A stretch of DNA of 64,000 nt from Nocardia gamkensis NBRC 108242 (GCF_001612985.1 NZ_BDBM01000018.1:62001-126000); one strand, 5' to 3'. Positions 20,262-28,346 are shown, counted from the first letter of the stretch. Notes: a model not told the origin generated them from the sequence alone. Numbers and translations are program-made.

Positions 20262-21197
20262 TCACTGATCGGTGAGATAACCACCGCGCGCGAAGAATTC
20301 GGCTCCGTCGTGCTCGACGCCGTCCGAGGCGCGCACCCGGGTGATCACCAGCGCGCGGTTACCGCCGCGGTGGGCGTCGGTCCCCGTCACCACCGCGCCG
20401 CCGCCCTCCTGCACGATGACGCGACCCGGTGTGCCGCCGTAGCGCGCTTCGGAGACTCGCGCGGCCAGGACCTCGACGCGCTCGCCGCGGTAATGGGTGA
20501 ACGGGCGGGGGTAGGGCGCGGAGAGCGCGCGCACGAAACGCTCCAGATCCTCCGCCGCCCAGTTCCAGTCGATCCGGCTGTCGCGCTCGGAGCGCTTGTG
20601 GAAGTAGGTGCGCTCGGCCTTGTTCTGCGGCCGCCACACCGCGGTGCCGGAATCCAGCGCGGCCAGCGCCTCGCCGAGCGCGTCGGGAATAAGCTCCATC
20701 CCGCGCATCACCAGTTCGGTGCCCGTGTCGGTGGGGCCGATGGGGATCGAGCGCTGCACGAGGATGTCACCGGTGTCCAGGCCATCGTCCATGCGGTGCA
20801 CGGTCAGGCCGGTCTCGGAAGCGCCGCTGATCAGCGCCCACAGCACCGGAGAGAAACCGGTGAACTTCGGTAGCAGCGAATCGTGCAGGTTCAGGGTGCC
20901 GTGCGGCGGCAGGTTGTACAGCTCCGCGGGCATCCAGGTGTACCAGCTGTTCACCACGATGACATCCGGTTCGGCCCGCTTGACGAGATCGATGGTCTGC
21001 GCGTCGGCGCGCTCGGTGAGGTGCACCGGAATCCCGTGTTCGCGCGCCAGTTCCTCGACCGAATCCGAGAAGATCGCCTTGTAGGACTGCTCGCTCGCCG
21101 GATGCGTGACCGCGAGCACCACCTCGTGTTCCGAGTCGATCAGGGCTTGCAAAGTCTTGCGCCCCCACGTCTGGAAACCGAACGACACGATACGCAT
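20262..21197 (-). CDS. nbtH: Formyltransferase of siderophore hydroxylysine (NbtH-like)
   Basis: This 311-residue protein belongs to the methionyl-tRNA/10-formyl-tetrahydrofolate formyltransferase family. The catalytic set is visible in order: Asn in NLHDSLLPKFTGFSP, His in LTVHRMDDG and Asp in LDTGDIL. It starts with a nucleotide-fold strand MRIVSFGFQTWG and has a C-terminal FMT-like domain with FTHYRGERVEV. Its place between the lysine N6-hydroxylase and two synthetases suggests that it formylates N6-hydroxylysine, giving the N-formyl hydroxamate of formobactin/amamistatin-type siderophores. An iron box lies 28 bases upstream. A housekeeping fmt would instead sit with def or the rsmB region. 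Confidence 0.82.
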   Translation of the reverse strand: MRIVSFGFQTWGRKTLQALIDSEHEVVLAVTHPASEQSYKAIFSDSVEELAREHGIPVHLTERADAQTIDLVKRAEPDVIVVNSWYTWMPAELYNLPPHGTLNLHDSLLPKFTGFSPVLWALISGASETGLTVHRMDDGLDTGDILVQRSIPIGPTDTGTELVMRGMELIPDALGEALAALDSGTAVWRPQNKAERTYFHKRSERDSRIDWNWAAEDLERFVRALSAPYPRPFTHYRGERVEVLAARVSEARYGGTPGRVIVQEGGGAVVTGTDAHRGGNRALVITRVRASDGVEHDGAEFFARGGYLTDQ

Positions 21198-21224
21198 GAA
21201 CCGAAAAACCTTCCCTCAGAATAC

Positions 21225-21243
21225 CAAGGTTAGCCTAGCCTAT
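21225..21243 (-). promoter_or_regulatory. IdeR iron box before nbtH
   Basis: The 19-bp site CAAGGTTAGCCTAGCCTAT matches 14 of 19 consensus positions, including AGGTTAG and CCTA. It sits in the short gap between the lysine hydroxylase stop and the formyltransferase start, so nbtH-nbtF have their own iron-controlled promoter. Confidence 0.72.
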
Positions 21244-21270
21244 GCCCACCGGGCGCGCGGGCCGAGTCGA

Positions 21271-22557
21271 TCACTCGACCGACAAGGCCGGGGTCGCGCG
21301 CCGGTCCGCGGCCTGCCGGACCGTCGCGGTCTGGAGCACGCGGTCCGAAAGCGCGCCGAGGCAACTGAGATTCGGAAAACCGGGCCCCTGGGCAAGGGCC
21401 GCCAGGTTCGGCAGGTACAGCTTGCTGTCCAGGCCCGACACCGCGAGGTCGTATCCGATGGCGGTCTCGATCCGCGCCTGGGTCAGCTCGCCGCCGACCG
21501 CGAGTTCGAGCAGATCCGCGGCATTCGCGTCGAAGAGTTCGAGAAACCACAGCGGCCGCCCACCGGTCGCGTCGATCACCAGATCGGTGGTGTGCACCTG
21601 ATCCGGGCGCATCTCGTTGCGCAGCGTCAGCGCGACGGCGCCGTCCTGATCCGTCACCCGCACCACGCGGCCCTGCATGTGATGCACGCGGTTGTCGGCG
21701 AGCAGACTCTCCTGCACCCGCACCGAGAACACCCCGCGGTCGGTCCGCCTGATGACGTCCCTGCGCTCCTCGATACTGAGCGACCCCCATTTGATCGGAT
21801 CGCTGAACAGCGAGTTCTCGAAATAGCTCTCACCGCGGGTGTAGATCGTCGCCATCGGCGAGATCACCGAGATCGACAGCATGCCGTGGCGGATCAGCTC
21901 GTCCAGCGCCGAACCGGCGGTCTCGCCGCCGCCGATCACCGCGACCCGGGAGGCGACGGGAAGACTGCGCTTGCCGGCCAGATTCCAGAATTCGGCGATG
22001 CTGAGCACCTTCGGATGATGAGCCAGCGCCTTCTCGCTGCGGCCCGGCCCGGTGATCATGAGGCCGTCCGCCTCGATCTCGGTCGGGCGGCCGTCACCGG
22101 CGACGGCGGTGACCTGCCACCCGTCCGCCGTGGCCGCGATGGATCGCACTGTGCCGTAGACGAGTTCGAGATCGATTCCACGAGCGACCCACTGAAGGTA
22201 CTTCGCCCAGACATGATGCTGGGGACTCGGCCTGCCTCGGTCGACCCACTCGGCGTAGGTGCCCTGGTCGATCAGGAACGAAGTCCAGCTGTAGGCCGTC
22301 ATGGCCTCGTTGATGGCCCGGTTGCGACCGCGGGCCCAGGTGGAGTGATAGGGAAACCCGATGTCCTTCTCGGGACTGGTCCCGAGCCGGTGCTGTCCAT
22401 CGGTCCAGCCACCGCTCGGCAGCCAATTACCGCCCACGGCATGGGCTTCCACCACAATCACGCGCGGCGCGGGCAACCCCAGTTCGCGCAGCACATGCGC
22501 CTTGGCCGCCACCGCCAACGCCTTCGGACCCGCACCGACGACAACAAGCGTTCCCAC
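21271..22557 (-). CDS. nbtG: L-lysine N6-monooxygenase (NbtG/MbtG-like)
   Basis: An FAD- and NADPH-dependent N-hydroxylating monooxygenase that makes the hydroxylamine for the iron-binding hydroxamates. The FAD motif is VVVGAGPKALAVAAKA at the very N-terminus, the NADPH motif is VIGGGETAGSALDEL near the middle, and the C-terminal region has VIDATGGRPLWF. Length (428 residues) fits the family. The GTG at 22557 is chosen because GGGAG lies five bases upstream and the FAD strand then begins at residue 3; a longer start at 22605 would add 16 residues with no homologous look. The gene diverges from an MTB12-like secreted protein, with an iron box between them. Confidence 0.86.
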   Translation of the reverse strand: MGTLVVVGAGPKALAVAAKAHVLRELGLPAPRVIVVEAHAVGGNWLPSGGWTDGQHRLGTSPEKDIGFPYHSTWARGRNRAINEAMTAYSWTSFLIDQGTYAEWVDRGRPSPQHHVWAKYLQWVARGIDLELVYGTVRSIAATADGWQVTAVAGDGRPTEIEADGLMITGPGRSEKALAHHPKVLSIAEFWNLAGKRSLPVASRVAVIGGGETAGSALDELIRHGMLSISVISPMATIYTRGESYFENSLFSDPIKWGSLSIEERRDVIRRTDRGVFSVRVQESLLADNRVHHMQGRVVRVTDQDGAVALTLRNEMRPDQVHTTDLVIDATGGRPLWFLELFDANAADLLELAVGGELTQARIETAIGYDLAVSGLDSKLYLPNLAALAQGPGFPNLSCLGALSDRVLQTATVRQAADRRATPALSVE

Positions 22558-22627
22558 TGCATCTCCCACTCTCGACAAGCGCCGCACCCGTGGGCACGCC
22601 CACATCGACCGAACCTGCGTGTCTATG

Positions 22628-22646
22628 TTTGCATAGGCTTACCTTA
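22628..22646. promoter_or_regulatory. IdeR iron box in the nbtG / MTB12-like divergent promoter
   Basis: The 19-bp site TTTGCATAGGCTTACCTTA matches 14 of 19 positions, with the core TAGGCT.ACCT intact. It lies 70 bases from nbtG and 64 bases from the secreted-protein gene and could control both. Confidence 0.68.
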
Positions 22647-22709
22647 CAGTGAAGGCGCGCGCTCGACTCGACCATGGGTGAGCGCACACCCGAATGATTG
22701 GAAGAACAG

Positions 22710-23180
22710 ATGATCGGAATCAGCCGAAAGACCCTCGGCGCTCTCGCCGTTGCCGCCTCGGTCCTGACCGGCGCCCTCGGCACGGTCGCCACCACCGCGG
22801 TCGCCCAGGCCGCACCGCTCGTCACCCCGATGCATGCCAAGGCGCCCGGCACCGGCGAGCTGCGCGCCAAGATGGCCGTCCTCTTCAACGCGGGCGCTTC
22901 GCGCTCGGCGCGGGCCGCCGAACTGGAGAACGGCGAGGCCGGCCTGGCCGCCTTCGATCGCGCCGCGGCGCTGATCGCGGTCGCACCCGCGAGCTGGCGG
23001 TGGGATGTCGTCGGCCCGGTGAGCGTCGACGGCGACGTGCTCTCCGCCAAGCTGCTGACCTCGACCGAGGGGTACGAACCGTGGTACTTCGATCTGTCCT
23101 GGCGGCAGGTCGGCGGCACCTGGAAGCTGACCCAGGAGTCGGTGTGCACCATCGGCAACTTCGTCGGCGCGGGCTGCTGA
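22710..23180 (+). CDS. Secreted low-molecular-weight antigen MTB12-like protein
   Basis: A 156-residue exported protein. The N-terminus MIGISRKTLGALAVAASVLT followed by GALGTVATTAVAQAAP is a clear signal peptide with AQA-A cleavage. The mature part shows the pattern of the mycobacterial MTB12/CFP-2 family: a helical start (ELRAKMAVLFNAGASRSARA), a loop with ENGEAGL, then beta strands WRWDVVGPVSVDGD, SAKLLTS and WYFDLSWRQVGGTWKLTQES. It carries a C-terminal pair of cysteines (VCTIGNFVGAGC). The ATG at 22710 has GGAAG six bases upstream; a TTG four codons earlier is less likely. It lies between nbtG and the siderophore reductase, with an iron box on its 5' side and a strong hairpin behind it. 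The function of the family is not known; a role in siderophore handling is inference. Confidence 0.78.
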   Translation: MIGISRKTLGALAVAASVLTGALGTVATTAVAQAAPLVTPMHAKAPGTGELRAKMAVLFNAGASRSARAAELENGEAGLAAFDRAAALIAVAPASWRWDVVGPVSVDGDVLSAKLLTSTEGYEPWYFDLSWRQVGGTWKLTQESVCTIGNFVGAGC

Positions 23181-23197
23181 AGCTCAACCGCGACAAC

Positions 23198-23228
23198 CGA
23201 AGTGCCCCGCCGCTCGCGGGGCACTTCG
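23198..23228 (+). terminator. Hairpin terminator after the MTB12-like gene
   Basis: CGAAGTGCCCCGC pairs perfectly with GCGGGGCACTTCG (13-bp stem, 5-base loop), starting 18 bases after the stop at 23180. There is no T-run, as is common for high-GC actinobacterial terminators. Confidence 0.75.
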
Positions 23229-23268
23229 CCGTCGAGGGCCGGACACTCCGTACGACGTGACCGCCAAG

Positions 23269-23287
23269 TATTCTTAGGCTAACCTCA
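23269..23287 (+). promoter_or_regulatory. IdeR iron box abutting the siderophore-reductase start
   Basis: The 19-bp site TATTCTTAGGCTAACCTCA matches 14 of 19 positions, with an unbroken TTAGGCTAACCT core. It ends only five bases before the ATG at 23293, so the operator must cover the transcription start. Confidence 0.8.
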
Positions 23288-23292
23288 GTTGC

Positions 23293-24000
23293 ATGAGCAG
23301 AGGATTCAGCGGCGTCGTGGTCAAGGCGTGGGGCGGCAAGGACTACCGGCTCACTGTGACATCGACCGAAGAGGTTACGGACAAATTCGTTCGGCTCGGC
23401 TTCGATGCCGGTGGGCTGCTGGCCGACCACCCCGTCCATCCCACCCAGTGGATCCGCGTGTGGATTCCCGAGGCGGACAGCGACAAACTGCACCATCGCG
23501 CGTTCACCCTGGTCGATCCCGATCCCGCGGGCAACCGCTTCTGGATCGAGTTCGCCCTGCACCACGGCCCCGCCGCGGACTGGGCGCGCAACGCCGACGT
23601 CGGCGATCCGCTCGACGCGAGCGTGCTCGGCTCCAAATTCGCGCTGCCGGAAACCGCCCCGAGCGAGTACATCGTCTTCGGTGACACCGCCTCGCTGCCC
23701 GCGATCAACTCCCTGCTCGACGCCATCGGCGACACCCCCGCACGGGTCTGGCTCGAATGGCAGTACGAGTCCGACCAGACCCTCCCGGTGCGCAACAAGC
23801 CCCACCATCAGGTGACCTGGCTGCAGCGCGTGGACGACGGCCGCCTGATGCGGGAACAGGCCCAGGAGATCACCTGCGCCAAGGACGCGTTCGGCTGGGT
23901 CGCCTGCGACGGCGCCACCACGCGTTCGATCGTCAAGACCCTCAAGACCACGCACGGATTGCCCAAGACTTCGATCAAGTACCAGGCGTACTGGAAGTAG
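23293..24000 (+). CDS. Siderophore-interacting protein (ferric-siderophore reductase)
   Basis: A 235-residue flavoprotein of the SIP/ViuB family that reduces imported ferric siderophore to release iron in the cytoplasm. The FAD part includes QWIRVWIP and HHRAFTLVDPD (the R.FTL flavin motif). The NAD(P)H part includes EYIVFGDTASLPAIN, ARVWLEWQYES and the aromatic-Lys end YQAYWK. In mycobacteria a SIP domain is fused to the N-terminus of IrtA; here it is a separate gene that converges on the ABC pair. The ATG sits directly behind an iron box with no Shine-Dalgarno sequence, so the mRNA may be leaderless. Confidence 0.85.
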   Translation: MSRGFSGVVVKAWGGKDYRLTVTSTEEVTDKFVRLGFDAGGLLADHPVHPTQWIRVWIPEADSDKLHHRAFTLVDPDPAGNRFWIEFALHHGPAADWARNADVGDPLDASVLGSKFALPETAPSEYIVFGDTASLPAINSLLDAIGDTPARVWLEWQYESDQTLPVRNKPHHQVTWLQRVDDGRLMREQAQEITCAKDAFGWVACDGATTRSIVKTLKTTHGLPKTSIKYQAYWK

Positions 24001-24018
24001 CCCGCGCACACCAGCGGC

Positions 24019-24059
24019 GATAACGCCGCCCACTACCTGAGGTAGCGGGCGGCGTTATC
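24019..24059. terminator. Bidirectional hairpin terminator between SIP and irtB
   Basis: GATAACGCCGCCC pairs with GGGCGGCGTTATC (13 bp), and the inner CTACC/GGTAG extends the stem around a TGA loop. It lies 18 bases after the reductase stop and 11 bases after the IrtB stop of the opposite strand, so it can end both transcripts. Confidence 0.85.
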
Positions 24060-24070
24060 ACTGTGGACCG

Positions 24071-25810
24071 TCAGACCGCCGCGGCGGGCTCCAGACGCCA
24101 GCCCGCGGCGCGGGAGCGCTCGTTCCAGAAGTCGGCATAGCGGCCTCCGAGGGCCAGCAGCTCGTCGTGCGTGCCGCGTTCGACGATCCGGCCGCCGTCG
24201 ATGAACAGGATCTGATCGGCGTGCGCGATGGTGGCCAGTCGATGTGCCACGACGATCACCGTCTTGCCCCTGGTCACTTCGTGCACACCGCGCACGACCA
24301 CCGCCTCGCTGTGCGGGTCGAGCGCACTGGTCGCCTCGTCGAGCAGCACGATGGGGGCGTCCTTGAGCAGGGCGCGGGCGATCGAGACCCGCTGCCGCTC
24401 ACCACCCGACAGCGCCGCACCACCCTCGCCGACCGGTGTGGCCAGCCCTTCGGGCAAGCGCTCGACTATCTCGTCCACACTGGCGGCCTGGGCGGCCCGC
24501 CACACCTCGGCGTCGGTCGCCTCCGGCTTGCCGATCCTGATGTTGTCGGCCACCGAGCGATCGAACAGGTAGACGTTCTGGAAAACCAGGGCGAGCTGAT
24601 TCAACAGCGTCGGCGAAGGTTGTTCGCGCACATCGTGTTCACCTACCACGACACGACCGGAATCCACGTCGTAGAACCGGGCGGCCAGCTGCAGCAGCGT
24701 GGTCTTGCCCGCACCGCTGGGGCCGACGATCGCCGTCGTGGTCCCGGGCGGCACGCTGAAGGTCACCTCGCTCAGCACCGGCTCGCCCGGGCGGTAGCCG
24801 AAGCTCACATTGTCGAAGACCACCGAGGGCGCGCCGGGCGTCACCGGGGATGGCGCCTCGGGAAGAACGGGTTCGGCCAGCAGATCTCCGACCCGCCCGA
24901 CGGCGGCGGCCGCGGCGCGCAGCCCGTTGCCCAGCTGGGCGGCCTGATTCAGCGGTTCGATGAACCGCGCGCTGACCGCGATCAGCGCGATCGCCGCGGC
25001 CGTCGAGATCGCCCCTCCGGTGGCCCTGCCGACCACGACATAGGCCAGGACCAGGAAGACCGCCTGCACCGACAGCGCGAACAGGATCAATCCCGGTACG
25101 GCGGTGAACACCTGGCGCGCGGTCGCCGACCGCTGCCGGTGCAGCGCCGCGTCCAACGCCCGGTTGCCCGCGCCCACGGCCCCGAAGGCCCGCAGCACCG
25201 GTTGCGCCTGGGCGAATTCGAGCACCCGGGCGTCGGCCTCGGCCGCGGCGGCATGGGCCTGTTCGTCGGAGCTGCGGTAGGCGCGCGAGGCCAGGCCGTT
25301 CACCAGGAACAGGACCGGGGCCGCCAGCAGCATCGCCAGCGAGATCCGCCAGTCGATGAACAGCATGCCCACGGCGACACCGAGTGGAACGACGATGCCG
25401 TTGAGCACCCGGGCCACCAGATACGCCACCGCGCCCTGGATCTCTCGCACGTTCTCCACGGCCATGCGCGACAGCGGACCCGCGCTGTGGGTCTCGAACC
25501 AGCCGAGCGGCAGCGCGTTGAGATGATCGCCGATCCTGGTCTGCAGGCCGCGCTGCATGCCGACCGCGATGCGCAGACCGACCGCGGTCTGGAAGTAACC
25601 GAAGACCGCCATCGCCGCGACGGCGAGCGTCATCAGCAGCGCCCAGGTCCACGCTCGGTCGAGGTCGCCGTCGAACAACGACTCGAGCACCGGGACGAGC
25701 AGCAGGTAGGCGACGGACTGGCTCAGCGCCTGACCGATGATCACCAGCAGCAATGTGGGGGTGAGCCCGGCGTATTCGGCGGGAACGAGCCCGAGAAGCT
25801 TGCGGATCAT
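24071..25810 (-). CDS. irtB: ABC transporter, fused permease-ATPase (IrtB-like)
   Basis: One half of a heterodimeric type IV ABC protein of the IrtAB kind, which in mycobacteria imports ferric carboxymycobactin/mycobactin at the inner membrane despite an exporter fold. The first 320 residues carry about six membrane segments. The ATPase has GPSGAGKTTLLQ, the signature LSGGERQRVSIARAL, Walker B IVLLDEATSALD and the H-loop VVAHR, all intact. It overlaps the partner gene by four bases (ATGA), so the two are translationally coupled. The position beside the nocobactin genes and the SIP reductase supports siderophore uptake rather than drug export. Confidence 0.82.
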   Translation of the reverse strand: MIRKLLGLVPAEYAGLTPTLLLVIIGQALSQSVAYLLLVPVLESLFDGDLDRAWTWALLMTLAVAAMAVFGYFQTAVGLRIAVGMQRGLQTRIGDHLNALPLGWFETHSAGPLSRMAVENVREIQGAVAYLVARVLNGIVVPLGVAVGMLFIDWRISLAMLLAAPVLFLVNGLASRAYRSSDEQAHAAAAEADARVLEFAQAQPVLRAFGAVGAGNRALDAALHRQRSATARQVFTAVPGLILFALSVQAVFLVLAYVVVGRATGGAISTAAAIALIAVSARFIEPLNQAAQLGNGLRAAAAAVGRVGDLLAEPVLPEAPSPVTPGAPSVVFDNVSFGYRPGEPVLSEVTFSVPPGTTTAIVGPSGAGKTTLLQLAARFYDVDSGRVVVGEHDVREQPSPTLLNQLALVFQNVYLFDRSVADNIRIGKPEATDAEVWRAAQAASVDEIVERLPEGLATPVGEGGAALSGGERQRVSIARALLKDAPIVLLDEATSALDPHSEAVVVRGVHEVTRGKTVIVVAHRLATIAHADQILFIDGGRIVERGTHDELLALGGRYADFWNERSRAAGWRLEPAAAV

Positions 25811-27648
25811 CGAATCTCCTCGCTTTCGACGAGCGCGACCGCGTTCAGCGCCGCCTCGTTGATCTCCCAGAGGCGCTGATAGGTGCCGCCGGCATCGCGC
25901 AGACTCCGGTGGTCGCCCTGTTCGACCAGAAGCCCGTTCTCCAGCACCAGGATCCGGTCGACGCCGGTGATGGTGTGCAGGCGGTGTGCGATCACCAGGA
26001 CGGTGCGTCCGGCGACCAGCGCCGCCAGCGCGTCCTGCACCGCGGCCTCGGACTCGGGATCGGCGAAGGCGGTGGCCTCGTCGAGCACCAGCACGGGGCT
26101 GTCGGCGAGCAGCGCGCGAGCGATCGACAGCCGCTGCGCCTCGCCGCCGGACAGCGTCGCGTCGACACCGATCTCGGAGTCGTATCCCCGCGGCAGCGCC
26201 ACGATCCTGTCGTGGATCTGCGCCGCTCGCGCGGCGCGCTCGAGCGCGTCGTCGGGGGCGTCCTGTGCGGCCATCCTCAGGTTGTCGCGGATGGAGCCGC
26301 GGATCAGGCGGACGTCCTGGAAGACGAATCCGACTGTGCGATACAGCTCATCGGTCGAGTAGTCGCGGATGTCACGACCGTCGATCGTGATCCGTCCGCC
26401 GGTCACGTCGTAGAAGCGGGGCAGCAGCTTGGCCAGCGTGGATTTACCGGAGCCACTGGGGCCGACCAGCGCGGTGATGGTGCCGGGGGCGAGTTCGAGA
26501 TCGATGCCGCGCAGCACTTGGCGGTCCTCGCGGTAGCCGAAGGTGACCGACTCGAAGCGCACCACACCGGCCCGGTCGGGAACTTCCGATTCGGCCTTCC
26601 CGGCCGCCAATTCGGGAGTCTGCTGCAATTCGTGCAGGCGCACCGCGGCGGCGCCCGCCGCGCGCAATGCCTGCCCGCCGTAGCCGAGCCCGAGCAGCGA
26701 TCCGCCGAGACCGAGGCCGACGAGCAGGAACGGCAGCACATCCAGCGGCGCGACCCAGTCGAGTCCGACCGCGGCGAGCCCCGCCAGCACGATCACCAGC
26801 ATCATGAAGACCGGCGTGATGACGATGTCGGAAACCGCCTGCAACCGGATCATCGGCGTCTTCCACCGGTCGAAGGCGCGGGCTTGGGCGTCCACCGCCT
26901 CTTGATATTCGGTGTGCGCCTTGCCCGCCTGCCCGAAGGCACGCACCACCTGGATGCCGTCGACGAATTCGACGGTGCTCTCCTGAACGCGGTTCTCCCA
27001 GCGGGTGTATACGGCGAGCCGGTCGCGACTGTCCTGATCCATCATCCTGCCCAGCGCGACGGCGTAGACCACCAGCGGGATCAGCAACGCCACGGTGAGC
27101 CGCCAGTCGACACCGAACAAGTAGCCGAGGGTGACCAGCGGTACGACGAGCGCCCCCACGAACTCCAGTCTGGCGTGCGCCACGAGATAGTGCAGCGCCT
27201 CGACGTCATCCTGCAGGTACTTCTTCACCTCGGTGGAGTTCCGCTCGCCGAACCAGCCCAGCGGCACCCGGGTCAGCTTGTCCGCCAGCGCCCGGCGCAC
27301 ATCGAGCTGATATTTCCCGTCGAGCAGATGCGTCCAGGTCAGCGCACCGGCTTGGAGCAGGGCGCGGACCACCAGGACGAGCACCGCGATCGTCAGCAGA
27401 CGCCACACCCGGTCGGTGTCCACCCGCTCGTCGATCAGTTCGCGACAGGCCTCCACGATCAGCACGAACGGCACGACCGTGCACACCGACGCGACCGCCA
27501 TCACGATGCTCGCGACGTTCAGCGGGCCGCGCACGGGCGCGAGGATGTCCTTGCGCGCCTGCGCCTCCTGCCGCTTGCGTTCTTTCGTCACCGCCTTCGG
27601 CGGCCGGTTTCCCGTCTCCGCCTTCGGCGGCGCGACCTCCACCGTCAT
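25807..27648 (-). CDS. irtA: ABC transporter, fused permease-ATPase (IrtA-like, no SIP domain)
   Basis: The partner half-transporter, 613 residues. A charged cytoplasmic N-terminus (about 40 residues, many Lys/Arg) precedes six membrane helices. The ATPase has GPSGSGKSTLA, LSGGEAQRLSIARAL, Walker B LVLDEATAFADP and the H-loop IAHR. Mycobacterial IrtA carries a 270-residue siderophore-interacting domain at its N-terminus; none is present here, and that function is supplied by the separate SIP gene. The ATG at 27648 has GGGAGG and GAGGA upstream and gives MTVEVAPP; the longer start lies toward the iron box. That box at 27712-27730 lies 64 bases upstream. Confidence 0.8.
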   Translation of the reverse strand: MTVEVAPPKAETGNRPPKAVTKERKRQEAQARKDILAPVRGPLNVASIVMAVASVCTVVPFVLIVEACRELIDERVDTDRVWRLLTIAVLVLVVRALLQAGALTWTHLLDGKYQLDVRRALADKLTRVPLGWFGERNSTEVKKYLQDDVEALHYLVAHARLEFVGALVVPLVTLGYLFGVDWRLTVALLIPLVVYAVALGRMMDQDSRDRLAVYTRWENRVQESTVEFVDGIQVVRAFGQAGKAHTEYQEAVDAQARAFDRWKTPMIRLQAVSDIVITPVFMMLVIVLAGLAAVGLDWVAPLDVLPFLLVGLGLGGSLLGLGYGGQALRAAGAAAVRLHELQQTPELAAGKAESEVPDRAGVVRFESVTFGYREDRQVLRGIDLELAPGTITALVGPSGSGKSTLAKLLPRFYDVTGGRITIDGRDIRDYSTDELYRTVGFVFQDVRLIRGSIRDNLRMAAQDAPDDALERAARAAQIHDRIVALPRGYDSEIGVDATLSGGEAQRLSIARALLADSPVLVLDEATAFADPESEAAVQDALAALVAGRTVLVIAHRLHTITGVDRILVLENGLLVEQGDHRSLRDAGGTYQRLWEINEAALNAVALVESEEIR

Positions 27649-27711
27649 CTGTCCTCGCCTCCCGACCTTCCCGGCGCAGCTCGCCGGCATCCACCCATCG
27701 CCATCAACAAG

Positions 27712-27730
27712 GAAGGTTAGGCTAACTTAC
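27712..27730 (-). promoter_or_regulatory. IdeR iron box before irtAB
   Basis: The 19-bp site GAAGGTTAGGCTAACTTAC matches 15 of 19 positions, with AGGTTAGGCTAAC unbroken. It lies just upstream of the irtA-irtB operon and places uptake under the same iron control as synthesis. Confidence 0.83.
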
Positions 27731-28020
27731 CAAGATACGGTAGGGGCGGCCTGCGGTATCGACACGCGAACAGCGGTGCGCACAGTCCACAGCGCCCCGC
27801 GCCCGATGTCGTCGCCCGCTTCGCGAATGACGGCGGGCCTGGAATTCTCCTTCCCGACTTATTTCGTCAATGTGTGAAAACTGTGCCGAGCCCGTGGTTT
27901 TCGAACTCCCGACGCGCCGGGGAATCCTCCGTGAACGGCGGCCCATCCTGGCCCGATAGCACGTGCGCATCGCTACCTTCAACCGAAAGCGAACCCATCC
28001 GACGCGCAGGAGTATCGAAT
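27731..28020. other. Intergenic region, no gene seen
   Basis: About 290 bases separate the irtA iron box from the small gene at 28021. Open frames here run through the neighbouring small gene on the other strand and lack binding sites. The region should hold the irtA promoter on one side and the promoter of the small gene on the other; I see no further repeat or hairpin. Confidence 0.5.
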
Positions 28021-28215
28021 ATGTATGGCACGGCGAATTTTTCGGTTCTGACCGATTGCGCGAAAGATCCCGGCGAACTGACCGCGGGCCGAGCGCACAC
28101 GGCCATGCAGGTGCACCTGGATTGCAGCGTCGAATTGTGCCGGGTCCGGCGGCGCGCACGCAGGACGCTGGTCGAGGCTCGGCTGATGGTGCTCGACGAG
28201 CGCGCCACGCCGTAG
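28021..28215 (+). CDS. Small cysteine-containing protein, unknown function
   Basis: A 64-residue frame starting MYGTANFSVLTDCAKDPGEL and ending MVLDERATP. A strong AGGAG lies eight bases before the ATG, which marks it as a real gene. The middle has three cysteines in all (TDCAKD and LDCSVELC), followed by a basic RVRRRARRTLVEARLMV helix. It has no signal peptide and no membrane segment. The Cys-x5-Cys pair with a basic helix could bind a metal or nucleic acid, but I recognise no family. It lies 131 bases before the split-barrel protein gene on the same strand. Confidence 0.55.
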   Translation: MYGTANFSVLTDCAKDPGELTAGRAHTAMQVHLDCSVELCRVRRRARRTLVEARLMVLDERATP

Positions 28216-28346
28216 TGGCGTTCACGATGGACGCGCGGCGCTCGTGCCTCGGCTCGCCGGTGCGCACGGCGATGAACTCGCACGCACCGGAGTGGCTTTT
28301 GTGCGTGGAGCGGAATCGTCCCGGCGGCCGAGGTGTTGACCCTGGC

